Below, piece after piece: positions 10,300 to 21,016 of a DNA stretch of 64,000 bases. Every line of letters begins with the position of its first letter. The stretch's first letter is position 1. Position numbers and translations under genes: made by a program. The stretch is from NCBI GenBank assembly GCA_015832175.1, contig WJXW01000013.1, positions 682,001 to 746,000 of the forward strand, written 5' to 3'. Below the pieces are notes generated by a model. The model had not been told where the DNA came from, searched no databases, and saw only the letters and a program-made list of their open reading frames with translations. The stretch is from Paraphaeosphaeria minitans. Lineage: Eukaryota; Ascomycota; Dothideomycetes; Pleosporales; Didymosphaeriaceae.

Positions 10300-11413
10300 C
10301 ATATATTGCCAGAAGTATCATAAGAACTATTCGTTATTTCCTGTCGCAACTCCCCAGAAATATGCGCATCATCCACCCAAAACGAGTACGACCAGAGCCA
10401 CCAGATATGCCTTCGAGATGGGCTTGCTCTTTCCCTTTCCGTCTTCAAATCTGATCTTCTGTCCTGCAGCGCACCCCCTTTAGCGATACGCAATTTGCGC
10501 GACCACTGCAGCTGCCTAAGGTCATGTACGTCAAAAGAAGGCACCTTACATGCAGAGATCCGATGTCCAAATATATCCAGAAAGACTCCAACGAGTGGCA
10601 TGAAAAAGATACCTGATTTCAACGTCGGAGTGTGCAAAGACACAAAAAATTCCGGCCACATACCAGTATACTGCGCTGTAGCAGAGTACCAACCTGCAAA
10701 AATCGAATCCGTCTTAAAGCGCTTCCGCCAGCCCTGTCGCATTATGCAAGGACACTGGCGCTTTGCTCGTCTCGAACAACGGAAATGCCATGATGCACCA
10801 AAAGGTCCACGTCATGTTAGGGCCTTCTTTAGCTCAAACTTTTTCGACCTCTCCTTCAAGAGCTCTCCCCTTGCTGAATCATTCACTCCGTGAAAGTTCC
10901 TGTTGACCACATTCGTAAGCCAGTAGAACACCTCGTCATGAGGTTGGGGAACAAGTTCATGAAACACGACGACCCAGAACACCCACGCAAAGTCGCCCGT
11001 CCGCTTCGCAATCATGTTCGCAGATGCTTTTCCTGCGAACGCCCTAATCTTGCCCACACCTAACTCGAATCCCAGCGTCGAGGCGAATCCGTTCCCTGGA
11101 GCGACCATGCCGAGAAATACCTTGTACTGTGCAACCTGCGTGGCGATGTCACCAAGCGCGCACACGACACAGCCCGCAATCACGAACTTGTACGAGCGCG
11201 TCTGCACGGCGCCCACCACGAAGATCGATCGACAAAGTCAATCGCGTTGCTGTAGAGCACGACACCTGCGCCATCGATGCAATCGGTCACCAGCCCTCTC
11301 ACAACAATGTCTTTGTGTGAAAAGTAATGGGACGCATGAAGTGGCGCATTGGTGCCAACTTCTAGTGATATATCATAAAAACTCGTGAAGTCCCATACGG
11401 AGGCACATCTCAA
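10300..11413 (-). pseudogene. Decayed MFS transporter (MFSD1-like)
   Basis: Pieces of a major facilitator membrane transporter lie in three frames. The longest, around 11210-10815, has hydrophobic segments (FVIAGCVVCALGDIATQ, GDFAWVFWVVVF) and a loop RAFAGKASANMIAKRTG, ending KFELKKAL. The next piece reads TWTFWCIMAFPLFETSK one base out of frame near 10815. Then RFKTDSIFAGWYSATAQYTG is again shifted near 10733. A normal-looking 51-nt intron (10663-10613) links it to IFFMPLVGVFLDIFGHRIS, a typical transmembrane signature of this group. Further downstream a hydrophobic stretch AYLVALVVLVLGG runs into a stop. The N-terminal part is also shifted near 11220. At least three frame breaks make a functional protein unlikely. 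The MFSD1-type assignment rests on remembered family motifs and is moderate. Confidence 0.55.
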
Positions 11414-11825
11414 GCTCGCCTTGATACTCTTACCCTTTAGCTGGCGTTGCAGTATATGTCAAATGCATCCCATCCCCGATTGAAAGGCCCATCGGTCCCC
11501 GAACTGTGCTAAAATGATAGGTGTGGTGACGTCATATTTTGGTTTTTCGCTCGGAGAAAGTTCACTCGCAATGAAAACAGGGGACTCTTTTATTGCCATT
11601 GTTCCTACACAGGTAGGTTGTACCTATGGTCATCTTCAGGGGTCTGAACTCTACCAGTGCTGTGGATGTGTTCACCACATGCATCTCACAACAACCGACT
11701 CAGCTAACTTCGGCATCGCATCTTCGACTCAGCATGTAGCCGCCCCTCAAGAAGAGCATGTCAATGCTCGCTCCAGAAAACGGATCTCAAGTCTAAATCT
11801 CAGACTGCCCAACACACGATGAAGA

Positions 11826-12478
11826 ATGGCTTCTTCAGCATACGGCAGCACGCTTCCGTGGGCAGAGCCCAGTTGGTAGGTAAGACATCCTTGTATATCT
11901 CACATGATCAATTATAGTGAAATCCTGGCTGGTATACTGGACGCCCGACACCTTATTACAAAGAAAGCCTCATAAGGTTGCGCGATACTGTGAGGCAGTG
12001 GTGCGAGGAGGTAAGTCGAGAAAAGCCTAAATAACTGCAGCAAGAGACTGTAGCTCTGTTCAGGACATCCTTAATACAAATTTATTGTGATCAAATGCTA
12101 TGGAACAATCTAGCAATAAGTAGCATATCGCACCCCCGTATCTTGGGCGGAACCACTGCACTGCTCAAGTCGAAGCCGGTATGGTCTGCAAGTATATCGC
12201 AGAAGAGTGCCTGAAGATCATGGGAGGGTATGTGATCGCGAGCGACCATCGCAGGCTCGACTGACATTAACAGACTTAGTCTCACGAGACCCGGACAAGG
12301 GGTCAGAATAGAGGCGTTCTATCGGAGCGTCCCTAGTTATACTGTGCCCGGTGGTTCGGAAGACGTACTTATCGATCTCGGTGTGCGTGAGGCACTCAAA
12401 TTGCATCGGCAAGCAGAAAAAGCTGTAATAAAGATTGGCCGTGGTTCGTGGTCGAGCTATAATGATCCTACTGATTGA
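11826..12478 (+). pseudogene. Acyl-CoA dehydrogenase remnant with internal deletion
   Basis: Both ends of a fungal acyl-CoA dehydrogenase are present without the middle. The N-terminus MASSAYGSTLPWAEPSW starts at 11826. After an interruption the frame WYTGRPTPYYKES at 11930-12010 continues to a GTAAGT donor, as in intact homologues. Next recognisable is the C-terminal helix region: TTALLK and then, one base shifted, VEAGMVCKYIAEECLKIMGG. A clean 46-nt intron (12228-12273) joins it to LSLTRPGQGVRIEAFYRSVP and GGSEDVLIDLGVRE, stopping at 12478. About 250 residues, including most of the FAD- and substrate-binding core, are missing. The gene cannot encode an active beta-oxidation enzyme. The intact last exon suggests the loss is fairly recent. 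Confidence 0.68.
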
Positions 12479-12992
12479 GCAACTACCCTAGACCTAAGAA
12501 CCTGGCTGAGTTTGCTAGTGAGATCTATTACATAGTAACTGGGTCTTCTGTATTGACCAAGTCTGCTTGATTTGCTTATATTTGTTAACCTGCCTCTTTG
12601 TTAACGTTACATGTTCTTCTCGATAATTGCCCAGACTGACGTATCCTTGGCAGTTCACCCTAGTTGTCTCAATGGTGCGTCTCGTATTCCCGTGTGCCAT
12701 GGTTTAACACTGGATGGGTAATTCGAGCGATTAGAACGACTAGTACAATATGTTCTTGCATGGGTACTATGGGGTAGACAATTGCCGGCCATTTCCCCAC
12801 TTCTGAAAGCAACATATCCCATCATCCTGGCCGCGCTAGAGCTCACACGTGAGACTAGTAGCACGTATGATCTCCACAAACGGGTCAATTTCGGCAGTGT
12901 ACTCATCGTGCTCGCTGCGATGCAACAAGTCTACATTTGCCTATATATTCATACAATCACGAGTGTTTCCTGGTCCGATCAGTTGATCCGCG
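12479..12992. other. Intergenic; esterase promoter
   Basis: 514 bp upstream of the secreted esterase. No coding content or repeat recognised. Confidence 0.5.
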
Positions 12993-14315
12993 ATGTTCCT
13001 CAAATCTATCAGTCTCTTCAGTGTGCTGGTCGGTGCATCGGTTACGGTCCGCAAGACAGGCCAAGGTCCTACCGGGTACGAAGTTACGTTTCGTTACGAG
13101 AATGTTACTGCTAGCAGCATCACCGTAGCTGGCGGTCTTCAGCCTTTTACAGACTCATACCACGCCACTCTCTCCGGCAGCGCCCTTTATGATCCTCACA
13201 ATTATCAACCAGGATGGTTTTTCGCAAATTATTTTGGACCGCCAAAGGACTTGCCTTACCAAATGACGAGTATGGGAAACGGTTCTTGGGTCTACACAAC
13301 ACCTCTTCCCTCTGGAACCTATTATTATGCCTACTTAATTAACTGTCTGGGAAACACAACCTGCGATATCGACAGCGGCAAATATGTGATCGATCCAGAT
13401 GAGCCGCCATTTTTAAATGTACAAGGAGATCAAACCCAGTCGACGTTCCAAGTACCATTTGACCCGGAGTTCCAGTACGACCCTGACATCAATCTGAACT
13501 TCGATTACGCCCTTCCTGTCGACGAAGCCCATCGTGGTACCGTACACAACGTCAACTACACCTCCCCCGGCTCAGTCCATCCTGCGCAGGACGTTCATGA
13601 TTTCGTGATCTACCTACCCCACGGTTACAGCAACGCAACTAGCAAGAAGTATCCCATCATGTACCTTTCCCACGGCGGCGGCGGCGATGGCCAAGACTGG
13701 CAGAATCTCGCGCAAGCCTCGCACATCGTCGACCGACTCATCCTGGAGGAGCACATCGAGCCTACAGTCGTCGTCATGCCCTCCTTCTACAACATAGCCC
13801 CCGAGTACAAACAAGTCTACGGAAGCAAACACGCCCCTGCCGTCGCACCATCAGCGCCTGTCGTCCGCGAGAACTACATGCAGTACCTCATGCCTTTCGT
13901 CGAAACGACGTTCGCGGTCTCCACCTCGCCCTCTGAACGCGCGTTCGCTGGGCTGTCTCTCGGTGGCCGCCTCACGTACGAAATGTACATCAACGCGACG
14001 GACTACTTTGGCTATTTCGGCATCTTTTCCGGCGCGACGTTTGGTGGGCCGACGAGCTACGTCAACGCAAGCATGATTGCGGCGAAGCCTGCTCTGCGCG
14101 AGAAAGGCATCTTCACGAGTGTGGGGCTGTACGACTTTGCGTTTGATGATATCCGTGGGCTCGAGGCAGCGTTCCAGGCGAATGCGGTGCCGTTCTTGGG
14201 GAGGGTCGTGCCGTTTGGGTACCATGCGTGGAATACGTGGCAGGACTGTCTGTGGTTCTTTGGGAGAAAAGCGTTGTGGAAGAGTCTGCCGTTCGAGGCG
14301 AATGCGGTATCGTAA
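12993..14315 (+). CDS. Secreted alpha/beta-hydrolase esterase (esterase D / CE1-like)
   Basis: A 440-residue intronless protein with a signal peptide (MFLKSISLFSVLVGASV). Residues about 20-150 form an immunoglobulin-like N-terminal domain of the type that precedes enterochelin-esterase-like catalytic domains. The catalytic domain starts near VHDFVIYLPHGY. The nucleophile elbow GLSLGG puts Ser at about residue 322; the conserved C-terminal His is in FGYHAWNTWQ (about 411), and an Asp in YDFAFDD is a candidate acid. HGGGGDGQDW supplies the oxyanion hole region. Several NxS/T sites fit an extracellular protein. The substrate could be feruloyl or acetyl esters of plant polysaccharides, or a siderophore or peptide ester; the sequence alone does not decide. 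Confidence 0.82.
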   Translation: MFLKSISLFSVLVGASVTVRKTGQGPTGYEVTFRYENVTASSITVAGGLQPFTDSYHATLSGSALYDPHNYQPGWFFANYFGPPKDLPYQMTSMGNGSWVYTTPLPSGTYYYAYLINCLGNTTCDIDSGKYVIDPDEPPFLNVQGDQTQSTFQVPFDPEFQYDPDINLNFDYALPVDEAHRGTVHNVNYTSPGSVHPAQDVHDFVIYLPHGYSNATSKKYPIMYLSHGGGGDGQDWQNLAQASHIVDRLILEEHIEPTVVVMPSFYNIAPEYKQVYGSKHAPAVAPSAPVVRENYMQYLMPFVETTFAVSTSPSERAFAGLSLGGRLTYEMYINATDYFGYFGIFSGATFGGPTSYVNASMIAAKPALREKGIFTSVGLYDFAFDDIRGLEAAFQANAVPFLGRVVPFGYHAWNTWQDCLWFFGRKALWKSLPFEANAVS

Positions 14316-16156
14316 TTGGTAGCTAAGTTCGGCGCTTTGTGCATCTCAAAGATCAGAATGTAAGTGCACTTGGTCGGTTTTGAATCGGCATCGTGAGATC
14401 GCAACGCGTCGTCTTCGTTCTATCAATAAAATAGTACATCATAAAGAGCGATCGCTACGGCTTCTCTAAGTGTCAGACAGCCCAATAAGGTCATATTGGG
14501 TGTTGTTCACAGCACGCACGTATCTCATCTTACCTTGGTTGCACTTGCCTGATCAGACTCGGTGCCAGATAGGTAGGTACCGTATCCTGCAAGAGGTCTG
14601 AGGTTGTTTTGTGCAAGTTGTAATAAAGTTTTTTTTTTTTCGTTCCAGTTCGCTAGAGATATATCCGCAATGTGCTCCTACTGTGGGTCATCTATGCAGC
14701 CTGGAAGTTCAAGGTTTACGAACTCGGGTCAATCCTTTACGTACAAGAGCAGTATTAACCTTTCCAAATGCTAGCCAAGGAGATCAGTGACAATTATTCT
14801 TCTTTACTCGACCTCTCTGGTTTCGAAAATAATGGATGAACTGCTGTTAGCATGAGATAAAGTGGCTATGCTGAGTACTTCAAGGATGCATCAAAGCAGC
14901 GCACCTCGCCCAATTGGTCGTAAGATTAGCTGTTTTTTATAAAGGGAGGGATACAGGTCGTCTGCCAGTTTTTTGAAAAGCCATAGGTGGAAGACTCGCA
15001 CGAAAAGCTTAGACATGCTGATTATATCGATCAGAAGTTGGCAAAGAGTAACGTGAGCCTTGCTGTGGACTGCGACAATGCGCAGGCTAGGATAACGCAA
15101 TGCTGTCTACAGGCCCTAGGTAGATGGTGGCATGGACGAGGGTGCGAACACCCTGCGAGCCTACGCCTGGCAGAATGTATGCTTGGATTTCACCTCAGCC
15201 ACCCCACTCCCTTGTGTTCACAGTGGGTGGCGGCAAAAGGGGGGCTTTTCTGGCTATGGAATGTCGGATATACTAGGTATCAGACCGTACTTTCATAACC
15301 GTGTTATATAGTGAGTTCTTACAGGATAAGGTAATCCAAGAGTCCAGTCTATTGTGTCGGCAACTGTGATTGCTGATGATTGTTATCGCCCAATGCGTGC
15401 TTGCCTAGCACGCTCCCATTGGCTGAGACTGGAGGTTGCGGTGAGTTGGACCATCGGTGGGGAAAGTACAGCGAACACCCCGATGCTTTGCTGGTAGGTA
15501 TCTATCTGATCACATTGCTCGAAATCATACACGTGGAACATTCTTGGGAGTTGGTAGAGAAAGAAAGATTCTGGCCAGTCTTCCAGGTCCTGCTGCGCGC
15601 TTTGGCCGCGGCTTCGGACGACTTGGATCCCTAACGCCGGCCGTCATAGGAGCGCGACCAAGGGAAAACCCCGATAGATACCTAGATAATCAATGCACAC
15701 ACATTGCTGGGCAGATGAAGCTAGAAAAAGCTATTCTTAGCGGAGGCGATCCCCTGCAGGACCCTTTCTCTCTAGAAACAACAACGGGATGACGGGGTGT
15801 TTCTGTGGCCGGTCCGATTTTGGTGGCCCGCCGCCGCGCAGTTCCACTCTGATCAAGTTGCATCCAGGCCGCCTCGCAAATCCCTCCCTCGGCCCTCTGC
15901 GCAATCAGCACGTCAGCTCCTCCTCGGCCTGTATTTATACAACGCGTGCGGCTGTGGTGTCTGAAGGCACTGCGCTGCAACTACACCCACCGCCACCCTG
16001 ACCGCCTCAACCCGCTCCCCGCTGCACCTGCTGCGGCATTACCTGCACTCACGACCCGGTGCGCGTAGAGCGCTCATCAGGACCGTCGGCTTTGGAGGCG
16101 CAAGTTGGATTTCGCTGAGCCTGTCTACGCCTATCAAGATCCGCGACTCGTCAACT
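14316..16156. other. Intergenic, no gene recognised
   Basis: About 1.84 kb. It holds a T-run at 14630-14640 and no recognisable coding frame. The last 300 bp, which are G+C-rich, should be the promoter and leader of the alpha/beta-hydrolase gene. Confidence 0.5.
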
Positions 16157-17805
16157 ATGGCGGCCCCGCAGGAGGAGGACGAGATCCGAGGGAGGACGCA
16201 GCAGGCCCCACTGGCGTCGCAGAGGACGAAAGAGCAGGGCCAGTCTCAGCAAGGAAGAGTCGCGAAATGGTTCCCGCTGGGCGCGAAGGAGGGATTCAAT
16301 CAATGGGTAGGCCGCCTGCCATAGCACCTGTCCAGCGATATGCTAATCACGATCCATAGTGGGCAGGCACCTCGCCCATGGCTACTGAGCACCGCGTGCT
16401 CTCCTTCATCCCGCACCTCCAGAAACCGCCCACCCAGACGCAGTCCGGCTCTGCGCCCGTGTCCGCCGCGCCCTCTGCCGCCGATCTGACTGCCCCGCCG
16501 AGGAGCTCCGAAGCCCACGAGACGACTTCAACCCTGACAGACCCGTACGGCCCACGGCAATGGAACTCGGAGATGGTCGCGCTGAGCGGCAAAGATCGCG
16601 CCTTGAACGAGTTCTCGGTGCAGCGAGCGGGCGAAGAGGTGGAGCACAGCCTGGTGATGCTCCACGGATACGGCGCAGGCCTGGGTTTCTTCTACCGCAA
16701 CTACGAAGCACTATCGCGCGCAGAGGGCTGGAAAGTCTACGCACTAGATCTGCTGGGCATGGGCCGCAGTAGCCGACCTGCGTTCAAGATCCACGCAAAG
16801 GACAAGGACGGCAAGATCACCGAGGCCGAGAACTGGTTCATCGATGCGCTGGAAGAGTGGCGCATCAAGCGCGGGCTGGAGCGCTTCACGCTGTTAGGAC
16901 ACAGCCTGGGTGGCTATCTGGCTGTCGCATATGCGCTCAAGTACCCGGGCCGCTTGAACAAGCTGATTCTCGCGTCGCCGGTTGGCATACCTGAGGATCC
17001 GTATGCGGTCAACGAGGCCATGCCCGAACCGCAGGAGTCGACAATGGGCAACGAGTTCACACAAGACGCTGCAGCCACCACCAAAGGCACCAACAATTCC
17101 ATGAAACAGCGCGATGGCGCCAAGGCCAAGGCGGATGAGCAAAAGGAGCCGCCACGAAGACGCTTGCCCGGCTGGGTTGCATACGTTTGGGAAGCCAACG
17201 TCATCTCACCTTTCTCTTTCATTCGCTGGAGCGGACCACTAGGCCCGCGTCTGGTCTCAGGCTGGACGACGCGGCGGTTCTCGCATCTGCCGGAAGAGGA
17301 GGCACAGGCGTTGCACGATTACAGCTATTCCATCTTCCGGCAACGAGGCAGCTCTGAATACGCGCTCGGATACCTGCTAGCCCCTGGAGCTTTTGCACGA
17401 AGCCCGCTCATCCGGCGGATACAAGGCGTCGGGCGTCAATGGATTCAACCACACGACGGCGCCATCGTAGACGGTGATGTTCCGTCCGAGCCATCCTCAG
17501 CTTCGCAAGACGCAGTACCCCGTACCGGCCAGCGCGAGAACGGCATCCCGATAGTCTTCATGTACGGAGAAGTCGACTGGATGGACGTAGCTGGCGGATT
17601 TGCATCGGAAGAGAAAATCAAGCATGAGCGTCTCCGCATCCTGGAGAAAGCGACGGCTGAAGAGCGCAAGAAGGACAATGGGGAGGCAAAGGTGGTCATC
17701 ATCAACAAGGCGGGTCATCACGTGTATCTGGATGGCTGGGAGCAATTCAATCGCGTGATGCTGGAGGAGATGGCCGACGTGAAGCGGAGAGAGGCGCAGC
17801 GGTAG
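16157..17805 (+). CDS. Alpha/beta hydrolase of the CGI-58 / Cld1-Ict1 group
   Basis: A 531-residue protein encoded by 16157-16306 and 16360-17805; the 53-nt intron (GTAGGC..CCATAG, branch TGCTAATC) links NQW to WAGTSP. Motifs: LHGYGAGLGF (oxyanion region), nucleophile elbow GHSLGG (Ser near residue 232), and a C-terminal AGHHVYLDGW with the His and the HxxxxD acyltransferase-like motif near 503-508. In yeast this group includes Cld1, a mitochondrial cardiolipin deacylase, and Ict1, a lysophosphatidic acid acyltransferase. In animals it includes ABHD4/5. I therefore infer a phospholipid-remodelling enzyme, but which reaction is not decided. A charged insertion at about 270-310 (KGTNNSMKQRDGAKAKADEQ) is low-complexity. 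The 5' exon was chosen because an ATG at 16378 would remove the conserved FNQWWAGTS start. Confidence 0.85.
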
Positions 17806-18539
17806 CATGCATGTGGCGGTTATCGGCTTTGGCATGGCGTTTGGGGTTCGGGCCGTCTGGGTAGATGTGCGTTTGGGCACTCATGCGTGGCATTTTGTAG
17901 AGCTGTAGCGTACACGGGCCGTGCAAGCGCAAGAAGAGTAGGCTTCAACATGTATCTTCAAGTCGATATCTAGCGCTTGTCTGCGCCTAGACGACATGTA
18001 TATTGGCGATGAAGTGTATATTGGCGATGAAGTGTATATTGGCGATGAAGTGTATATTGGCGATGAATATCCGGGCACAAGTATAGACCTTTTGAGGTAA
18101 CATGCCTCGTTCGGACTGCCATGGTGATGCCCGCCCGTCAAGTGCCACGCACGCAGGAAGCCAAAGAGACGGTGAAGACAAGGTTCAAGTGTTCAAGTGT
18201 CTACTTGCCGATTCCCACATGGTACGATAGAGTCTACGGGGTGAACTACGACTAGACTAGCAGTGCCAGCAAACCCTTGCAACTCACCGCACTTTAGGCG
18301 AGCTCGAGCCGCCGACATCACCACCGCAACTGAAGCACATCAGGTGCGCCGCGGCGCCTCCCACCTTTGTGCCACCGTACACACATTTTCTGGGGGCTTC
18401 AAGACTTACTTCAATCAACGGTCGACAAGAGCAGAACGTCTGTAAGCTCTGCCACGCCGCCGACCGAGCATCATCACATGCCTACGAGAGGAGTGCACCG
18501 TTTGCCCGGAAGCTCGTCTCGCACGCGTAGATAGACGCA
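17806..18539. other. Intergenic with minisatellite
   Basis: 734 bp between the hydrolase and Spo7, both on the plus strand. It contains the 18-bp tandem repeat described separately; otherwise no coding content. The final 250 bp are the likely Spo7 promoter. Confidence 0.5.
17997..18067 (+). repeat. 18-bp tandem repeat, four copies
   Basis: Four back-to-back copies of TGTATATTGGCGATGAAG, identical except for the last base of the final copy. It lies about 190 bp after the stop codon of the hydrolase gene, so probably in or just beyond its 3' UTR. Confidence 0.9.
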
Positions 18540-20132
18540 ATGGCTCTCCCAACATCCAACCTCGCCATCGACGAGATGGTGAAAGGGAACCAGCTACCTA
18601 ACCCCTCCGCCGCCGCCGCCTACGCAAACCCACCGCCCTACTCGGCGCTCCAACCCGCGTCCAGCGCCCACCACGACCGCCTCGCCTCCCTCAAGACGCC
18701 CCGCGTCCCCTACCCGCCCTCAGACCCCACCTCGCTCCTGCCCTCGGCGCCGCCGCAGATCTACCTCAACCTCCTCATCCTCGAAGCCTCGCTGCGCAGC
18801 CAGTATCTGACCCTCCGCGCGCGCAGACGCCAGAACACGTTCGTCCTCACGCTGCTCGCGATATGGATCGCCTTCTTCTTCTACCTGCTGTGGCTGCGGC
18901 CGCGCGAGGACGGCAAGGGTATCGGCGGCTCCAAGTACTGGCTCGTCGACTCGTTCCAGAAAATGTGCTTCATCACCGGGCTCGTCACCGCGCTGCTGTT
19001 CTGGGCGACTGGCCAGTGGGAGCGCGGTGTACGGTGGCCGCGCCGCTGGATTGGCGTTGCGAACCGCGGCCTGCGCGGTACGAATGCGAAGATTGTCATT
19101 ATCAGGGGCAGCTGGGCGCATGAGATTGCGGGGTGGCTCGCCTTCATGCTGCCGTTTAGTGGGGGTCTTTGGGGCGGCGAGACGGGCGGGAGCAGTTATC
19201 ACTTTGTCAACTTGAGCCAAGAGAAGAAGAATGATCTATCCGAGGGGTTCCCGAGACACAGGATCGTCGAGGACGGCAAAGAGTACGCGGAGGAGGACAT
19301 CGCGCCGGGCGGTGATCTGCTCAAGCTCATCCTCCTACCGAAGCCCTTCACGCCCGACTTCAGGGAGGGCTGGGAGATCTACCGTGCCGAATACTGGGGC
19401 CGCGAGAACGAGCGCCGCCGCGAATTGCGCCGCCGGATCCGCGCGCGCCAGCGCGAAGTCGCGCGCGCCGAGGGCGGTTGGATGTGGTGGACGGGCTGGC
19501 GCGGGTGGAAGCGCGCAAAGGCCGTCACCGGCCGCAGCAGCGACATCCACCACCACCAGCACTCGCCCTCGCACCACCTCTCCGCGTCGCGCAACTTCAA
19601 AGAGCGCAGAAGACGACCCAGCACGCTCCGCGACCGCGAGGGCAGTTCGAACTCGCGCTCGTCCTCGCGCAGCACCACCCCCGCTCCCGAATACGACGAG
19701 CGCGACGCCTCGCATTCCCGCGAGCGACGATGGTCCAACAGCACCGCCGGTTCCACCGCGTCCTCACGTCCCACCACACGCGGCCAAACCAAAAAAACCT
19801 CCATCAGCCTCGGGTCTGGCTCCGGGCCCGCCACCGCCTCCGTCGCCCGCCAGCCCTCATCTCGCCTGTCCTCCAGCAGCAGCAATAGGCCGGAGAGCAG
19901 CAGCAGACCCAGCACGCCCCAGGAGAGCATGCCCTGGCAGAGCAAACGTGCGAGCACGCTGAGCACGGCGGAGAGCTCAAGAGATTACGAGGCTGATGCG
20001 AGTGGATTTGAGGAGAGCCATATTGGGGGTATGGGACTGCCTCCTCGGCCGCAGGTTGTGAGGAGGGGGAGTGGGGAGCGAGGGAGCGCGAATGCGAGTG
20101 AAAATGTTTTCCTGAATGCGCCGAGTGCGTAA
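18540..20132 (+). CDS. SPO7: Spo7, regulatory subunit of the Nem1-Spo7 phosphatase
   Basis: A 530-residue intronless protein. The core at about 74-270 matches Spo7: a helix YLNLLILEASLRSQYLTLRARRRQN, then two transmembrane segments (about 100-119 and 140-158), then a soluble block with FVNLSQEKKNDLSEGFPRHR and PGGDLLKLILLPKPF. Spo7 holds the Nem1 catalytic subunit in the ER/nuclear membrane. The complex dephosphorylates lipin (Pah1) and so steers phosphatidate toward storage lipid. The C-terminal 210 residues are Ser/Arg-rich and disordered, well beyond the yeast protein (about 260 residues), with many RS, SSR and STxR sites that could be phosphorylated. An Arg-rich helix (RRELRRRIRARQREVARAEGG is its centre, given in part) precedes this tail. 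Confidence 0.85.
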   Translation: MALPTSNLAIDEMVKGNQLPNPSAAAAYANPPPYSALQPASSAHHDRLASLKTPRVPYPPSDPTSLLPSAPPQIYLNLLILEASLRSQYLTLRARRRQNTFVLTLLAIWIAFFFYLLWLRPREDGKGIGGSKYWLVDSFQKMCFITGLVTALLFWATGQWERGVRWPRRWIGVANRGLRGTNAKIVIIRGSWAHEIAGWLAFMLPFSGGLWGGETGGSSYHFVNLSQEKKNDLSEGFPRHRIVEDGKEYAEEDIAPGGDLLKLILLPKPFTPDFREGWEIYRAEYWGRENERRRELRRRIRARQREVARAEGGWMWWTGWRGWKRAKAVTGRSSDIHHHQHSPSHHLSASRNFKERRRRPSTLRDREGSSNSRSSSRSTTPAPEYDERDASHSRERRWSNSTAGSTASSRPTTRGQTKKTSISLGSGSGPATASVARQPSSRLSSSSSNRPESSSRPSTPQESMPWQSKRASTLSTAESSRDYEADASGFEESHIGGMGLPPRPQVVRRGSGERGSANASENVFLNAPSA

Positions 20133-21016
20133 GCGTCATGTTGTATTTGATTGGCTTGGGCTGCTTGACTTTTTCTTTTTTGCTTGATGTTGATGATACC
20201 TTGCATATGCATCTTGCGGCGGTTCTTTTTTCTCTCTTCCACTTGGAAGCGTACGAGTGATGGTCATGCATATGGATATGGACACGAAAAGCTGCTTGAT
20301 TGGAATTTAAAAGTTTTTAGCATTTACACGGGAATTATGACGCGCTTGAACTTAGGGGTACCTAGCAGTGTTGAGTGAATGTAAGCGAGGTTTCTACCGA
20401 CCTGCCTCTACTGGCCTTTGCAGAAAGAAGAGCCCTGAACGCCTACCTACCAGGTTCGATGTTTTCCACCTTGTTATGTAATCGATCCCACCATCTTATG
20501 TACCCCGACCTGCTCCACGGTTACCAGGTCTTGGAAGTCTTGGCTGGGAACATGTTTGCCTGGGTAGGTAGGTACGTGACAAGCTCCGCCACCGCGCTCT
20601 TACAACCGCCCTCAAGCTTTGTCGCCAACGCTCAACTTCGCCACAGCGATATTCCCATTCTGAGGGACCATACCGATACCCGCCTTCCAAGTAAACTGTC
20701 TTCTAACCCCTTCACAGATCACCCTCGTTTCAGCAGGTGGCACGATAAGCCAAGGCCTCCTAATCTGCTTCAGGCATCTGCATAACCAGGTCCCCAGATC
20801 AGCATAGTTACGTAGGGATGCCAATTATTACCTCCCGGCATCGAACGACCCTGCCTGGGAACGCGGTGCTACACAGTAGTTTGTCGTGCTAGGATGGAGA
20901 CGTGGATAAAGAGCACACTGCGCCGCTGTGCCTAGGTTTGCGGCTTCCTTCCCTCCAGTGCGTCCTGAGAACCCAAATACGTTGTATATACAGCTTGCAA
21001 GAGCTTGGTCTACACG
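20133..21016. other. Intergenic; protease promoter
   Basis: 884 bp between Spo7 and the M6 protease. No coding frame or repeat recognised. Confidence 0.5.
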
